Made by a program: the position numbers and the translations under genes | Shown here: positions 41,864 to 50,377 of the stretch, in pieces | Layout: each line of letters opens with the position of its first letter | Position numbering within the stretch: position 1 is the stretch's first letter | DNA from: Paracoccaceae bacterium | Lineage (GTDB): Bacteria > Pseudomonadota > Alphaproteobacteria > Rhodobacterales > Rhodobacteraceae | Assembly: GCA_947461435.1 (NCBI GenBank) | Contig: CANHLE010000013.1 | Span: 1 to 57,262, forward strand | DNA: 57,262 nucleotides | Reading direction: 5' to 3' | The notes under the pieces: model-generated | Told to the model about the DNA's origin: nothing | The model's database searches: none | Seen by the model: only the letters and a program-made list of their open reading frames with translations

Positions 41864-43004
41864 AGCCCTCATCATAGGCGCCGGACCGGCAGGGCTGATG
41901 GCGGCAGAGCAATTGGCCATCGCCGGGTTCAAGGTTCTGGTGGCGGAAGCCAAGCCAACGGCGGCCAGAAAATTTTTGATGGCCGGAAAATCGGGGCTCA
42001 ACATCACCAAAAGCGAGGCGATTGGCCCCTTTTGTCAGCACTATGACGTCCCAGATCGGCTGCGCCCCATGTTGGCGGCCTTTGGCCCGGATCAGGTTCA
42101 AGATTGGTGCCGTGGCTTGGGGCAAGACGTCTTCACCGGCACCTCCGGCCGGGTGTTTCCGACGGCGATGAAAGGATCACCGTTGTTGCGGGCTTGGCTG
42201 GAACGGCTGGGTTCGCACGGTGTGACCTTTCGCAACCGCTGGCGCTGGACGGGGTTTGACGGTGGAGGTCTGGCCTTTGACACACCGCACGGCCCCGAGG
42301 TTTTGCATCCGAACGTCACGGTGCTTGCCTTGGGCGGGGCAAGCTGGTCGCGGCTGGGTTCTGACGGCGCATGGGTGCCGCTGCTTCAGGCGGCGGGCGT
42401 TGCGGTCAATCCGTGGAAGCCCGCGAATATGGGCCTGACCGTCCCTTGGTCGGCCCATATGACGCGGCACTTCGGCGCTGCGGTCAAAGGGGCGTCTTTG
42501 TGCGCCGCAGGCCAGCGCACGCGCGGCGAATTCGTGGTTTCGGCCAAGGGGCTTGAAGGCGGCGGAATTTATACCCTGTCACGCGCCGTCCGCGACGGGG
42601 CCGACCTGCACCTTGATCTGATGCCAGATGTCACCGCAACACAAATTGCGGCGCGGCTGGGCCAAATGCCCCCGCGCGAGACGCAAGCCAATCGTTTGCG
42701 CAAGCTGGGTCTTTCGCCAGTCGCGGCGGCTTTGGTTATGGAATGGGGCAAGGGAATGGCCTTGCAGGACAGTATAAAGGATCTGACGGTGCGCCACGCC
42801 GGGCCGCGCCCCTTGGACGAAGCGATATCGGTGGCGGGCGGGGTCAGCTGGACCTCGGTGACAGATGACCTCGAATTGCAGGCCTGTCCCGGTGTCTTCG
42901 TGGCCGGAGAGATGCTGGACTGGGAAGCGCCGACAGGCGGCTATCTGCTGACCGCCTGCATGGCGACGGGGGCTTGGGCCGGGCGGGCCTCGGCACGAAG
43001 GTGA
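41856..43004 (+). CDS. TIGR03862 family NAD(P)/FAD-dependent oxidoreductase (HI0933-like flavoprotein)
   Basis: A 382-aa flavoprotein. The dinucleotide-binding start is ALIIGAGPAGLMAAEQLAIAGF, and KFLMAGKSGLNITKSEA is the HI0933-like signature. The C-terminal AISVAGGVSWTSVTDDLEL and GEMLDWEAPTGGYLLTACMATG complete the FAD site. The physiological substrate is unknown. TTG at 41856 is the only start that keeps the first beta strand and yields an 8-nt overlap with mscS; no ATG is available there. Confidence 0.92.
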   Translation: MAEALIIGAGPAGLMAAEQLAIAGFKVLVAEAKPTAARKFLMAGKSGLNITKSEAIGPFCQHYDVPDRLRPMLAAFGPDQVQDWCRGLGQDVFTGTSGRVFPTAMKGSPLLRAWLERLGSHGVTFRNRWRWTGFDGGGLAFDTPHGPEVLHPNVTVLALGGASWSRLGSDGAWVPLLQAAGVAVNPWKPANMGLTVPWSAHMTRHFGAAVKGASLCAAGQRTRGEFVVSAKGLEGGGIYTLSRAVRDGADLHLDLMPDVTATQIAARLGQMPPRETQANRLRKLGLSPVAAALVMEWGKGMALQDSIKDLTVRHAGPRPLDEAISVAGGVSWTSVTDDLELQACPGVFVAGEMLDWEAPTGGYLLTACMATGAWAGRASARR

Positions 43005-43097
43005 CCTTGCCGCAGATCGCCAAGGGGGCAAGGCCCTCTGGCTCAGGTTCTGATCATTCTGGGCCTTGCGGGCCCGAAAAAATTGGTTCCAAATCGG

Positions 43098-43119
43098 GGG
43101 CCTTCCCGAAGGAAGGCCC
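43098..43119 (-). terminator. Strong hairpin downstream of the small lipoprotein gene
   Basis: GGGCCTTCC-CGAA-GGAAGGCCC forms a perfect 9-bp stem with a tetraloop, 15 nt after the lipoprotein stop (minus strand). The minus strand continues through GATTTGG to TTTTTT about 20 nt later, so the fit to a classical terminator is partial. It could also end transcripts from the flavoprotein gene on the plus strand. Confidence 0.5.
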
Positions 43120-43133
43120 AAGGTGCGGTCGGG

Positions 43134-43292
43134 TTAATCCCAGTGTCCATCCAAGGGCGAGGCACCCACGGGAACATAAGGCGTTGTCGGTTCTGCACTT
43201 GGCATACCGACGCAGGCTTGCAAGGCCAGCGCAATCAAACAAAGCGCCGCAAGTCTTGCACTGCGCCCCTTGGCGGTTGAAGAGTTGATCAT
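43134..43292 (-). CDS. Small lipoprotein (52 aa)
   Basis: A 52-aa peptide with a basic N-terminus, a hydrophobic stretch ARLAALCLIALALQAC that ends in a lipobox (L-Q-A-C), and a short Pro-rich mature part ending DGHWD. Processing would leave about 28 residues attached to a lipid. AGGACAGGAC precedes the ATG. Such very small lipoproteins are easily missed by gene finders; the function is unknown. It is alone on its strand between the flavoprotein gene and the small membrane protein at 43520. Confidence 0.7.
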   Translation of the reverse strand: MINSSTAKGRSARLAALCLIALALQACVGMPSAEPTTPYVPVGASPLDGHWD

Positions 43293-43519
43293 GTCCTGTC
43301 CTTCAGGGCTATGCGCAAAATGCGCGATTGTGCCGTTCGATTCGACATGCCCAACCATGCCGCAAAGAAAGGAACGCCGGGCTGATGCAGGCTAGCCTTG
43401 GCTGCGACACATTGGCAGTCCTGCGCCGCACCTATCCGTGCCGCCGCCGCCGCCCTGTCTTGGCGGTTGCCCCGCCCCGGATTTATCGGCACAGTTCACC
43501 AAAAAAGGGGGTCACAATC

Positions 43520-43768
43520 ATGGCAGACGGCAAACCAAAAACCTGGAAAGTGGTGCTGGCGGCGATCTTGGATTTCCTGCTTGTCTTCATCGTCGGCGGC
43601 TATCTGGTTGCCGCGCTGACAGGCGGCACAACACAAGGCGGCTTTGAATTGAACGGATGGCCCGCGCTGGTTCTTTTTGCGCTGGTCATCGCCTATTTCT
43701 GGGGCATGAAGCGGCTGGGCGGCACCCTGTTCAAACGCCTGTTCGGGTTGGTTGGCAAACTGGACTAG
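43520..43768 (+). CDS. Small membrane protein, RDD-like half (82 aa)
   Basis: An 82-aa protein with two hydrophobic segments, VVLAAILDFLLVFIVGGYLVA (residues 10-30) and WPALVLFALVIAYFWGM (about 47-63), followed by LGGTLFKRLFGLVG. The order (basic start, A-x-x-x-D in the first helix, then GGTLxKRLxG) resembles the core of RDD-family membrane proteins, cut down to two helices. The upstream AAAGGGGG is a plausible ribosome-binding site. It converges with the polyamine permease gene, ending 21 nt from it. No partner or function is evident. Confidence 0.75.
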   Translation: MADGKPKTWKVVLAAILDFLLVFIVGGYLVAALTGGTTQGGFELNGWPALVLFALVIAYFWGMKRLGGTLFKRLFGLVGKLD

Positions 43769-43789
43769 CGCCCTTTGCTGGTCTGCGGG

Positions 43790-44596
43790 CTATTTGCCCG
43801 CTCCTGCCGTCTCAGACCCGTTGCGCGTCAGGTAATAGGCCAGAAGGATCGGCAGCACGGTCGCGCCAAAAACCACCATGGCCACAACATTCGTCACCGG
43901 GCGCTGGCGCGGACGGATCAACTCTTCCAACATCCAGATCGGCAAGGTCGCCTGCTGGCCCGCGGTAAACGTCGTGACGATCACCTCATCAAAACTCAAC
44001 GCAAAGGCCAGCATACCGCCCGCCAAAAGGGCCGTTCCAAGGTTGGGCAAAAGGATGTGCCAGAAGGTTTGAAACGCATTGGCCCCAAGATCGGCCGAGG
44101 CTTCCATCACCCCGCCAGACAAGCGCCGAAACCGGGCCACGGCGTTGTTATACACAATGACGATGCAAAACGTCGCATGTCCCAGAATAATCGTCAGCGT
44201 GGAAAAAGGAATATCCATGATCCCAAAGGCCGATCGCAACGATATTCCCGTGATCACTCCCGGCAAGGCGATCGGCAGCAAGATCAAAAGCGAAATCTGC
44301 TCGCGCCCAAAGAATTTGGCCCGCGACATGGCGGCCGATACCAAAGTGCCCAAAATCATCGCCAAAAGCGTGGCGATGAAGGCCACGCGCAGCGACAGCG
44401 ACAGCGCTTCCCAGATGTCTGGCCGGGCCCAGGCGGCGGCAAACCACTCGGTCGTCAAACCCGGCGGCGGAAAGGCATAGGTCCGCTCTTCGGTGGTGAA
44501 GGCGTACAGAAAGATCAGCAAGATCGGCAGATGCAGGAACAAAAGGCCCGCCATGGCCGAAATCTTCAACAGGGCCGAGGGCCGATCAGAGAGCAT
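43790..44596 (-). CDS. ABC transporter permease, polyamine type (PotC/PotI-like)
   Basis: A 268-aa inner-membrane permease with about six hydrophobic segments. It starts [20 protein letters not shown] and carries the EAA-type loop [20 protein letters not shown] near 175-194. SFDEVIVTTFTAG is typical of PotC/PotI. I chose the ATG at 44596 because it gives an 11-nt overlap with the upstream permease; an earlier in-frame ATG lies inside that gene. Last gene of the operon. A GC-rich hairpin (GCGGGC-TATTT-GCCCGC) at its stop codon lacks a T-run. Confidence 0.91.
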   Translation of the reverse strand: MLSDRPSALLKISAMAGLLFLHLPILLIFLYAFTTEERTYAFPPPGLTTEWFAAAWARPDIWEALSLSLRVAFIATLLAMILGTLVSAAMSRAKFFGREQISLLILLPIALPGVITGISLRSAFGIMDIPFSTLTIILGHATFCIVIVYNNAVARFRRLSGGVMEASADLGANAFQTFWHILLPNLGTALLAGGMLAFALSFDEVIVTTFTAGQQATLPIWMLEELIRPRQRPVTNVVAMVVFGATVLPILLAYYLTRNGSETAGAGK

Positions 44597-45524
44597 CAAA
44601 GGCCCCCATGCGTTTGGCAAGCCCAAGATAGATCAGCATGATCACAATCGGCACAACCGCAAAGGCCGCCGCAAGCGGAATGTTCCCGGCAGTGCCTTGC
44701 AACTGATACACCGCCATCCCGATGAAATTGGCCGAGTTGCCCACGATCTGCGGAATGATGTAATCGCCCATCGTCAGCGAAAAGGTAAAGATCGACCCGG
44801 CCACCACCCCCGGCAGCGCCAAGGGCAGAATGACCGTGCGAAAAGTCTGGGCGCGCGTTGCGCCCAGATCGGCCGACGCCTCGATCATCGAGGTGGGAAC
44901 ACGCTCCAGCGCGGCCTGCATCGGCAAGATCATGTACGGGATCCAGACATAAACAAAGACCGCGAACATGCCCAGATACGAGGTGGACAACGAATTGCCC
45001 CCAATCACCGGCAGCGCCAAAAGCGCATCCAGCGCCGCCGTTGTATGGGTGGCCGACGCGGCCCAGGTGATGATCCCCTCTTTGGCAAGGATCAGTTTCC
45101 AGGCATAGACCTTGACAAGGTACGACGACCACAAGGGCAACATCACCCCCAGATAAAAGACCGCCTTCCAGCGCCCCTTGGCATATCTGGCCGCGAAATA
45201 GGCAATGGGAAAGGACAGCACCGCGCACCCCAAGGTGACCGCCGCAGACATCACAACCGTGCGCAAGATCACGTCAAAATTGGCGGGCCGCAGCAATTCC
45301 GCATAGGTTTTCAAGGTGAATTCCGGCACGACGACGCCAGAGAATTCATCAATGGAATAAAAGCTTTGCAGCAAAAGCGTTGCCAGTGATCCCAGATAGA
45401 CCACACCCAACCACAAAAGGGGCGGGGTCAACAAAAGCACCAAAAGCAGACGCGGTCTGCGCCAGAACAGGCCCGTCAGCCGGTCAGCAGAACCCCGGGC
45501 GGCAAAGATGGCCGGGACGGTCAT
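44586..45524 (-). CDS. ABC transporter permease, polyamine type (PotB/PotH-like)
   Basis: A 312-aa permease with about six hydrophobic segments and a longer N-terminus, as in PotB/PotH. The EAA loop is [20 protein letters not shown] near 213-232. [18 protein letters not shown] is the segment seen in this subfamily. Its start overlaps the ATPase stop by 4 nt and its end overlaps the second permease by 11 nt. It forms the channel with the next gene product. Confidence 0.91.
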   Translation of the reverse strand: MTVPAIFAARGSADRLTGLFWRRPRLLLVLLLTPPLLWLGVVYLGSLATLLLQSFYSIDEFSGVVVPEFTLKTYAELLRPANFDVILRTVVMSAAVTLGCAVLSFPIAYFAARYAKGRWKAVFYLGVMLPLWSSYLVKVYAWKLILAKEGIITWAASATHTTAALDALLALPVIGGNSLSTSYLGMFAVFVYVWIPYMILPMQAALERVPTSMIEASADLGATRAQTFRTVILPLALPGVVAGSIFTFSLTMGDYIIPQIVGNSANFIGMAVYQLQGTAGNIPLAAAFAVVPIVIMLIYLGLAKRMGAFDAL

Positions 45525-46519
45525 TCGCCCTCCATCACATGCAAAGCGCCCGGTGCGAAAGCAAAGGCGCTGGCGCTGCCAATCTGCGGCACGGGCGCGC
45601 CGGTGGGCACCAGCGCGGCAACATCGGCCTCACCGACCCTTAAGACAACGCGCGTGCCCGACCCAAGATACCGCAGCGCAGTCACCGTCCCGCTGATCGG
45701 ACCGCTGGCCGAAAGGTACATCGATTCGGGGCGCAGCGATGCCCATTTGGCCGGCCCGCCCAGCGCCGCCGTCATGGCCGGGGGCAAGACATTCGACGAT
45801 CCCACGAAATCGGCCACAAATCGAGTGCGCGGTTGGGCATAAATCTGCTCGGGCGTGCCGATCTGGGCAATGCGGCCGTCGTTGAAGACCGCCAGACTAT
45901 CCGCCATCGACAGGGCTTCGTGTTGATCATGCGTGACAAACACAAAGGTGATGCCCAGCCGCTTTTGCAGGGCCTTCAATTCATCCTGCATCGCCTCGCG
46001 CAGCTTCAGGTCCAGCGCGCCCAACGGTTCGTCCAGCAGCAGCACGCGCGGCTCGTTGACAAGGGCACGCGCCAAGGCAACCCGCTGGCGCTGACCGCCA
46101 GACAACTGGCCAGGTTTGCGATCGCCATACTCGTCCAGCTTGACCAAGGACAGCATCTCGTCCGCGCGGCCATATCGCGCCGCCCGGCCCATTCCCTTGA
46201 CCATCAAACCATAGGCAACATTGTCCCGCACATTCATGTGCGGAAACAGCGCATAATCCTGAAACACCGTGTTGACGTTGCGCAGATGCGGCGGGGTTTG
46301 TGAGACGTCCTGCCCAAAAATGCGAATCTGCCCCGAGGTTGGCGTTTCAAACCCCGAAATCAGGCGCAAGCATGTCGTCTTGCCCGATCCGGACGGGCCC
46401 AGCATGGCAAAAAATGCGCCTTCGGCGATGGTCAGATCCACACCGTCCACCGCCTTTATGGGCGCGGTGACCGGGCCGAAATGGCGGCTAACACAGGCAA
46501 ATTCGACAGCGGCGGTCAT
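45521..46519 (-). CDS. ABC transporter ATP-binding protein, polyamine type (PotA/PotG-like)
   Basis: A 332-aa ATPase. Walker A is GPSGSGKTT near 40-48, the Q-loop is in [13 protein letters not shown], the signature is [15 protein letters not shown] and Walker B is [13 protein letters not shown]-terminal TOBE-type domain ([20 protein letters not shown]) follows, as in PotA. It lies 135 nt after the binding-protein gene and is coupled to the permeases. The substrate class (spermidine/putrescine or similar) comes from family resemblance. Confidence 0.93.
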   Translation of the reverse strand: MTAAVEFACVSRHFGPVTAPIKAVDGVDLTIAEGAFFAMLGPSGSGKTTCLRLISGFETPTSGQIRIFGQDVSQTPPHLRNVNTVFQDYALFPHMNVRDNVAYGLMVKGMGRAARYGRADEMLSLVKLDEYGDRKPGQLSGGQRQRVALARALVNEPRVLLLDEPLGALDLKLREAMQDELKALQKRLGITFVFVTHDQHEALSMADSLAVFNDGRIAQIGTPEQIYAQPRTRFVADFVGSSNVLPPAMTAALGGPAKWASLRPESMYLSASGPISGTVTALRYLGSGTRVVLRVGEADVAALVPTGAPVPQIGSASAFAFAPGALHVMEGE

Positions 46520-46553
46520 GGGGGGCCTTGCAGTTCAATGGTTTTTCATGCGC

Positions 46554-46635
46554 CCGCCCCGTCAAAGGCCAAGGCCAAAGACGGGGCGGAAACGAAGACA
46601 GAACCTGTCTGTCATCCCCCATTCCTGGGGGATGA
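46554..46635 (-). repeat. Row of three hairpins between the polyamine-type binding protein and ATPase genes
   Basis: In the 135-nt gap: TCATCCCCC/GGGGGATGA (46612-46635, 6-nt loop), AGACAG/CTGTCT (46596-46610, 3-nt loop) and CCGCCCCGTC/GACGGGGCGG (46554-46589, 16-nt loop). On the minus strand they follow the binding protein stop. None has a clean U-run, so they look like mRNA 3' stabilisers or leaky terminators of the kind that raise binding-protein output. The first begins about 20 nt after the stop codon. Confidence 0.6.
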
Positions 46636-46654
46636 TCCAAGCGCGGTCTGCGCC

Positions 46655-47812
46655 TTAGCGGCCGCCGATGACCGCGATATAGTCAGAGACCCAGCGATAA
46701 TAAGGCACGCAGGCCCCTTCCCCCTGCGCACAATTGGCGATGGGCGTGGTCCAGAAACGGATCTTGTCAAAGTCATCCATCCCGTTGGCGGTGCAGCCTT
46801 CGGCGGTCAGCATGCCCGACCCATCGGTACAGGCGGCCGGCACAACCGGGTTGCCCCCGAACCAGACAGCCAGATCAGATTGCAGGTTGGACGACAGCGT
46901 ATGTTCCATCCACTTGTAGGCGCAGTTGGGGTGCGCCGCATCGCTGTGAAGCATAGTCGTATCGGCCCAGCCCGTGGCACCCTCTTGCGGAATGGTCGAC
47001 GCGATGGGCAAACCTTCCGACGCCAGCAACCCCACCTGGAACGGCCAAGACCCTGACGCCACGACGCCCTCGTTCTTGAAATCGTCCATCTGGATATAGG
47101 CATCATGCCAGTAACGGCCAACCAAGGCGCGCTGTCCGCGCAGCAGATCCAGCGCGGCCGCATATTGATCTTCGTTCAATTCGTAAGGCGAGGTGATTTT
47201 CAGTTCCGGCTTGTGGAACATCAGATATTGGGCCGCATCCGCGATATGGATCGGGCCGTCATAGGCCTGTACACGGCCTTCGTTCGATTTTCCGTCCGGA
47301 AGATCCATCTTTTCGAAGACGACGTTCCACGAGGTTGGCGGTTCTTTGAATACCTCGGTGTTATACATCAACACGTTCGGTCCCCACAGATAGGGCGTGC
47401 CGTAATGCACGCCGCCCACGGTGTGCCATGACGCATCTTGCAGGCGCGGATCGACCTTGGACCACGACGGGATCAGCGCGGTATTGATCGGCTGCACCTT
47501 TCCGCCAGCGATCAGACGCAGCGACGCATCGCCCGACGCCGTGACCAGATCAAACCCGCCTTCGTTCATCAGCGCCACCATCTCGTCAGAGGTGTTCGCC
47601 GTCTTGACCGAAACCTTGCAGCCCGTCTCGGTCTCGAATTTCGTGACCCAGTCATAGGCCTTGTCGGTCTCGCCGCGTTCGATATAGCCCGCCCAGGCGA
47701 CGATGGAAACTTCGCCTTCCCCATCCCCAACGGCCGTCATTTCCGCAAGAACGGGCGCCACGCCCAGCATCAGCGCAAGGGCTGATGTGCCCATCAGCTT
47801 TACAATCGTCAT
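46655..47812 (-). CDS. Extracellular solute-binding protein, polyamine type (PotD-like)
   Basis: A 385-aa periplasmic binding protein. Residues 1-23 are a signal peptide (LALMLGVAPVLAEM). The mature part has EVSIVAWAGYIERG and CKVSVKTANTSDEMVALM, the start of the PotD/PotF-like fold, and GVHYGTPYLWGPNVLMYNTEVF. Three cysteine-containing segments (CAYKW, CTDGSG, CAQGEGACVPYY) are unusual for PotD and could form disulfides. GGGAG lies 6 nt before the ATG. It is first in the operon. Polyamines are the likely ligands, but spermidine, putrescine or a related amine cannot be told apart. Confidence 0.9.
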   Translation of the reverse strand: MTIVKLMGTSALALMLGVAPVLAEMTAVGDGEGEVSIVAWAGYIERGETDKAYDWVTKFETETGCKVSVKTANTSDEMVALMNEGGFDLVTASGDASLRLIAGGKVQPINTALIPSWSKVDPRLQDASWHTVGGVHYGTPYLWGPNVLMYNTEVFKEPPTSWNVVFEKMDLPDGKSNEGRVQAYDGPIHIADAAQYLMFHKPELKITSPYELNEDQYAAALDLLRGQRALVGRYWHDAYIQMDDFKNEGVVASGSWPFQVGLLASEGLPIASTIPQEGATGWADTTMLHSDAAHPNCAYKWMEHTLSSNLQSDLAVWFGGNPVVPAACTDGSGMLTAEGCTANGMDDFDKIRFWTTPIANCAQGEGACVPYYRWVSDYIAVIGGR

Positions 47813-47921
47813 GTCGTTCTCCCTGATACGGACCTGCCTGCGTGGGCGGCCCTTCGTTGAAGGTTCAAACCTAAGCAGCCCCCACCGAATCTCAAGACAA
47901 AAGCGACAAGAATCGCGAATC

Positions 47922-47933
47922 TTTTGATCAAAA
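47922..47933. promoter_or_regulatory. TTTTGATCAAAA palindrome upstream of the polyamine-type operon
   Basis: A perfect 12-bp palindrome, 110 nt upstream of the binding-protein start codon. Its core is the same as the TTTGATCAAA at 17731-17740 ahead of the nucleoside uptake operon. The shared site at two solute-uptake operons suggests a common regulator; the regulator cannot be named. Confidence 0.45.
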
Positions 47934-47969
47934 TGCCAGAATCCCGGGTCGTTTCACGCCCTTCAGCCC

Positions 47970-48407
47970 TCAAAAGGCCTGCATGGCCAGAACAAGACCG
48001 TCCTGCTCGGCCCGCGTCATGGCATGATAGGCGGTCAGTTTTTCGGGGCCGAAATGCTGCGCCTCGGCCAGAATGTTCACCGTGCCCAAGACCGCACCCT
48101 GCGCGATAATCGGAATGTTCAGACAAGACCCCAGCCCCAGCGACGTGATCAAGGCGTGGTCAAAGAACTGCTTTTCAAATTCTGCCGGGGTGTTGGCGAC
48201 GAAACTGTTCAGCCCAACGATCACGTGGTCATACCAGGCGTCCCGCGTCATGGGTTTGGTTCCCGATACCGGATAGTCGACCGGATGCGACGTATAGGCA
48301 CGCGCAGCGGTGGTGCCCGCCGCATTCGAAACGGTCACCGTGAACAATCGGCACCCTTCGCCAAGGGCCGCGGCATGCAGACGATCATAAACGGCAAAGA
48401 CAGACAT
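47970..48407 (-). CDS. GAF domain-containing protein
   Basis: A 145-aa single GAF domain. It starts MSVFAVYDRLHAAALGEGCRLFTVT and has SLGLGSCLNIPIIAQGAVLGTVNILAEAQHF, the strand and Asn-Ile-Leu pattern typical of GAF ligand pockets. The ATG has GGAG 6 nt upstream. It lies 50 nt after the HPP gene on the same strand. A cysteine in GSCLNIP is in the position used by free methionine-R-sulfoxide reductases or photoreceptors, but no other such signature is seen. The ligand is unknown. Confidence 0.85.
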   Translation of the reverse strand: MSVFAVYDRLHAAALGEGCRLFTVTVSNAAGTTAARAYTSHPVDYPVSGTKPMTRDAWYDHVIVGLNSFVANTPAEFEKQFFDHALITSLGLGSCLNIPIIAQGAVLGTVNILAEAQHFGPEKLTAYHAMTRAEQDGLVLAMQAF

Positions 48408-48457
48408 TTTGAACTCCGGATCAAAGACCGCCATCTGGCCCGCTTGGCCAGACCGGG

Positions 48458-48991
48458 TCAAGGCTTTGACGCAAGAGGATAGGTTGCGCCCGTCACGCGG
48501 TGCCATATCCAGGCAAAAACCACCAAAAGCACCGATCCCAGAAGCACCGGCGTTCCCAAAAGCGACCAGTCAGGGGCCGCCCCCGGAACGGCGGCAAGAA
48601 CCACATAGGCGGCCACCCCGCCCGCCGGCGGATGCAAGGCGCGGGCAAGGGACATCAAGGCAATCGCCAAACCCTCGGCCAAAGCGACGCCCAAAAGCGG
48701 ATGCGGCACAAAAACCAAAACCAAAACCCCGCAAAATGCCGCCAGAACGTTGCCCACCACAACTGCCCAAGGTTGCCCCAAAGGAGAGCCGGGCACCGCA
48801 AACATCATGACCGCAGAGGCGGCAAAGGGCGCAATCAGCAATGGATGATCCAGCAGGGCCCCCTGCGGCGTGACCACCCACATCAGCGCCCCGCTCAGCA
48901 AAAGCGCCAGAGCCGCCCCAAGGGCCGCCCGCACCATGAGGGCCAGCGGCGGCTGCGACACCAATGGCCCGAAATCCCGCAGACGGCTCAT
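48458..48991 (-). CDS. HPP family membrane protein
   Basis: A 177-aa protein with about four hydrophobic segments. SARALHPPAGGVAAYVVLAAV (about 117-137) contains the HPP motif that names the family, and PGSPLGQPWAVVVGNVLAA is a second conserved loop. The family has been linked to nitrite transport in chloroplasts of algae and plants. A transporter role here is inference. The start was placed at MSRLRDFG, overlapping the upstream unknown gene by 4 nt. Confidence 0.87.
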   Translation of the reverse strand: MSRLRDFGPLVSQPPLALMVRAALGAALALLLSGALMWVVTPQGALLDHPLLIAPFAASAVMMFAVPGSPLGQPWAVVVGNVLAAFCGVLVLVFVPHPLLGVALAEGLAIALMSLARALHPPAGGVAAYVVLAAVPGAAPDWSLLGTPVLLGSVLLVVFAWIWHRVTGATYPLASKP

Positions 48992-49323
48992 GGCGCGGCC
49001 CGGCCAAGGGTTCCCGCGACGGTGCACAGGCACCATCCCTCGGGCAAAGGCGGCGGCGGGGGGGGCAGATCTTCGGCGCAGGTCAGCTGCAAGATCAAAG
49101 GCTCGGCAGGCGCATCGACATCCGCCAACAAAGCCCAAGCCAGATGAAACCCTTCCATCAGCAGACCTTCGGCGTAAAACGCGATTTCTTCCGGATCAAG
49201 GCCAAGATCTTCGGCCTCTTGAAAGGTAAACTCTCCGTCTTCCAGCCAAACCACCTGCCCTTCCAGATGGGTATAGCGGATGGCCAGCGCGGCAAGCGGG
49301 CGAAGAGAGGCGGGGAGGGACAT
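48988..49323 (-). CDS. Hypothetical protein with acidic middle and polyproline tract (111 aa)
   Basis: A 111-aa soluble protein beginning MSLPASLRPLAALAIRYTHLEG, with an acidic segment (GEFTFQEAEDLGLDPEEIAF) and a run of eight residues dominated by Pro (LPPPPPPLPEG) near the C-terminus. I do not recognise the family. The start overlaps no other gene and its stop overlaps the HPP gene start by 4 nt, so it leads a small HPP-GAF operon. The OsmC gene diverges 75 nt upstream. Confidence 0.7.
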   Translation of the reverse strand: MSLPASLRPLAALAIRYTHLEGQVVWLEDGEFTFQEAEDLGLDPEEIAFYAEGLLMEGFHLAWALLADVDAPAEPLILQLTCAEDLPPPPPPLPEGWCLCTVAGTLGRAAP

Positions 49324-49397
49324 GGGCGGCTCTTGCTTTGGATCAAGGACAGGGCGGTCGTCGGCGGGCAGTATGACCCGAACCAAGGAGAAATTCG

Positions 49398-49814
49398 ATG
49401 GACTATCGTATTTCAGCCCATAGACAAGATGGACATGGCAGCATCGCGATGGCCAAAACCGCCGAACTGACGATGGACACCGATCCCGCAGGGCGGCCCG
49501 ACGCCTTCAACCCGGTCGAATTGCTGCTGGCTGCACTAGCCGCCTGCATGATCAAAGGCGTCGAAAGGATCGCCCCCCGGTTGACCTTTGCCTTCGACGG
49601 CATCGATGTGGCGTTGCAGGCCCTGCGCCAAGACAGCCCGCCCAAATTGGTGAAAATCACCTACCAGATTGCCGTGACCACCACAGAGACAGATGCCCGA
49701 CTGGACCTTCTGCATCGCAACATATTGAAATACGGCACCATTTCCAACACCCTTTTGGCCGCCGTCCCGATGGAGGGCACGATCACGCGCGTTCAGGACT
49801 GTGCGGCGATATAG
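49398..49814 (+). CDS. OsmC family protein
   Basis: A 138-aa protein of the OsmC/Ohr fold, which usually reduces organic peroxides with two cysteines. The first cysteine is present in LLAALAACMIKG. The second expected position reads HRNILKYGTISNTLLAAV, with no cysteine, so the classical Cys-Cys peroxidase cycle does not apply. This one-cysteine form exists in other bacteria. AAGGAG lies 6 nt before the ATG. It overlaps the convergent GST gene by 22 nt. Confidence 0.87.
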   Translation: MDYRISAHRQDGHGSIAMAKTAELTMDTDPAGRPDAFNPVELLLAALAACMIKGVERIAPRLTFAFDGIDVALQALRQDSPPKLVKITYQIAVTTTETDARLDLLHRNILKYGTISNTLLAAVPMEGTITRVQDCAAI

Positions 49815-50374
49815 GCGGGCCGGGCCCGCATGGCATCATAATAGGCCGCAAGCGCCCCCTCTGGCGCGGCAAAACCCGCCGACACCCCCCACCCCAGACA
49901 ATGGGTGGCAATGATATCGGGCACAGAAAACACCTCTCCCATCACATAGCGGCCCAGAAATCTGGACGAAAGACGCCGCAGGCTTCGGGCGTACTCCCAT
50001 CGCAGCGAGTCCTTGATGGCCGGCAGGCGCATCTCTTGGGGCAGAACAAAGCTGTGCCGGGCGGCCGTCCACAAGATCGCATCACACTCGTCCAGCAGGA
50101 ACTGGGTCAGGCTGTCTTGTTGCGCGCGCGCCATCGTCCCCGCAGGGGCGGTGAATTGGCCATGCTTGTCCGCCAGATAGGTCAAGATCGCCGTCGAATC
50201 GGTGATGGTCGCCGCGCCCTCTATCAAGGCGGGCACCTTACCCGCCGGATTATGGGCCAAGGCCAGTTCAGACTGCGGGGGCGCCGAAACATGGGTGAAG
50301 GGCGCCCCAAGTTCGTGCAAGAACCAAAGAACGCGAAACGAGCGGGTGCGAGGGGTGCCGACAAGGGTGTACAT
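49793..50374 (-). CDS. Glutathione S-transferase family protein
   Basis: A 193-aa GST of slightly short length. Start MYTLVGTPRTRSFRVLWFLHELG gives a likely active-site Ser/Thr-Arg region, NPAGKVPALIEGAATITDSTAILTYLADK carries the cis-Pro and glutathione site, and VFSVPDIIATHCLGW lies in the C-terminal helical domain. It starts 3 nt after the holA stop and so is probably co-transcribed with leuS-lptE-holA. The substrate is unknown. Confidence 0.9.
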   Translation of the reverse strand: MYTLVGTPRTRSFRVLWFLHELGAPFTHVSAPPQSELALAHNPAGKVPALIEGAATITDSTAILTYLADKHGQFTAPAGTMARAQQDSLTQFLLDECDAILWTAARHSFVLPQEMRLPAIKDSLRWEYARSLRRLSSRFLGRYVMGEVFSVPDIIATHCLGWGVSAGFAAPEGALAAYYDAMRARPAYIAAQS

Positions 50375-50377
50375 GGA

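Noticed and set aside
43785-43801. GCGGGC-TATTT-GCCCGC at the end of the last polyamine permease gene as a terminator
   Set aside because: It overlaps the coding stop and has no T-run. It may contribute to mRNA end stability but I cannot support more.
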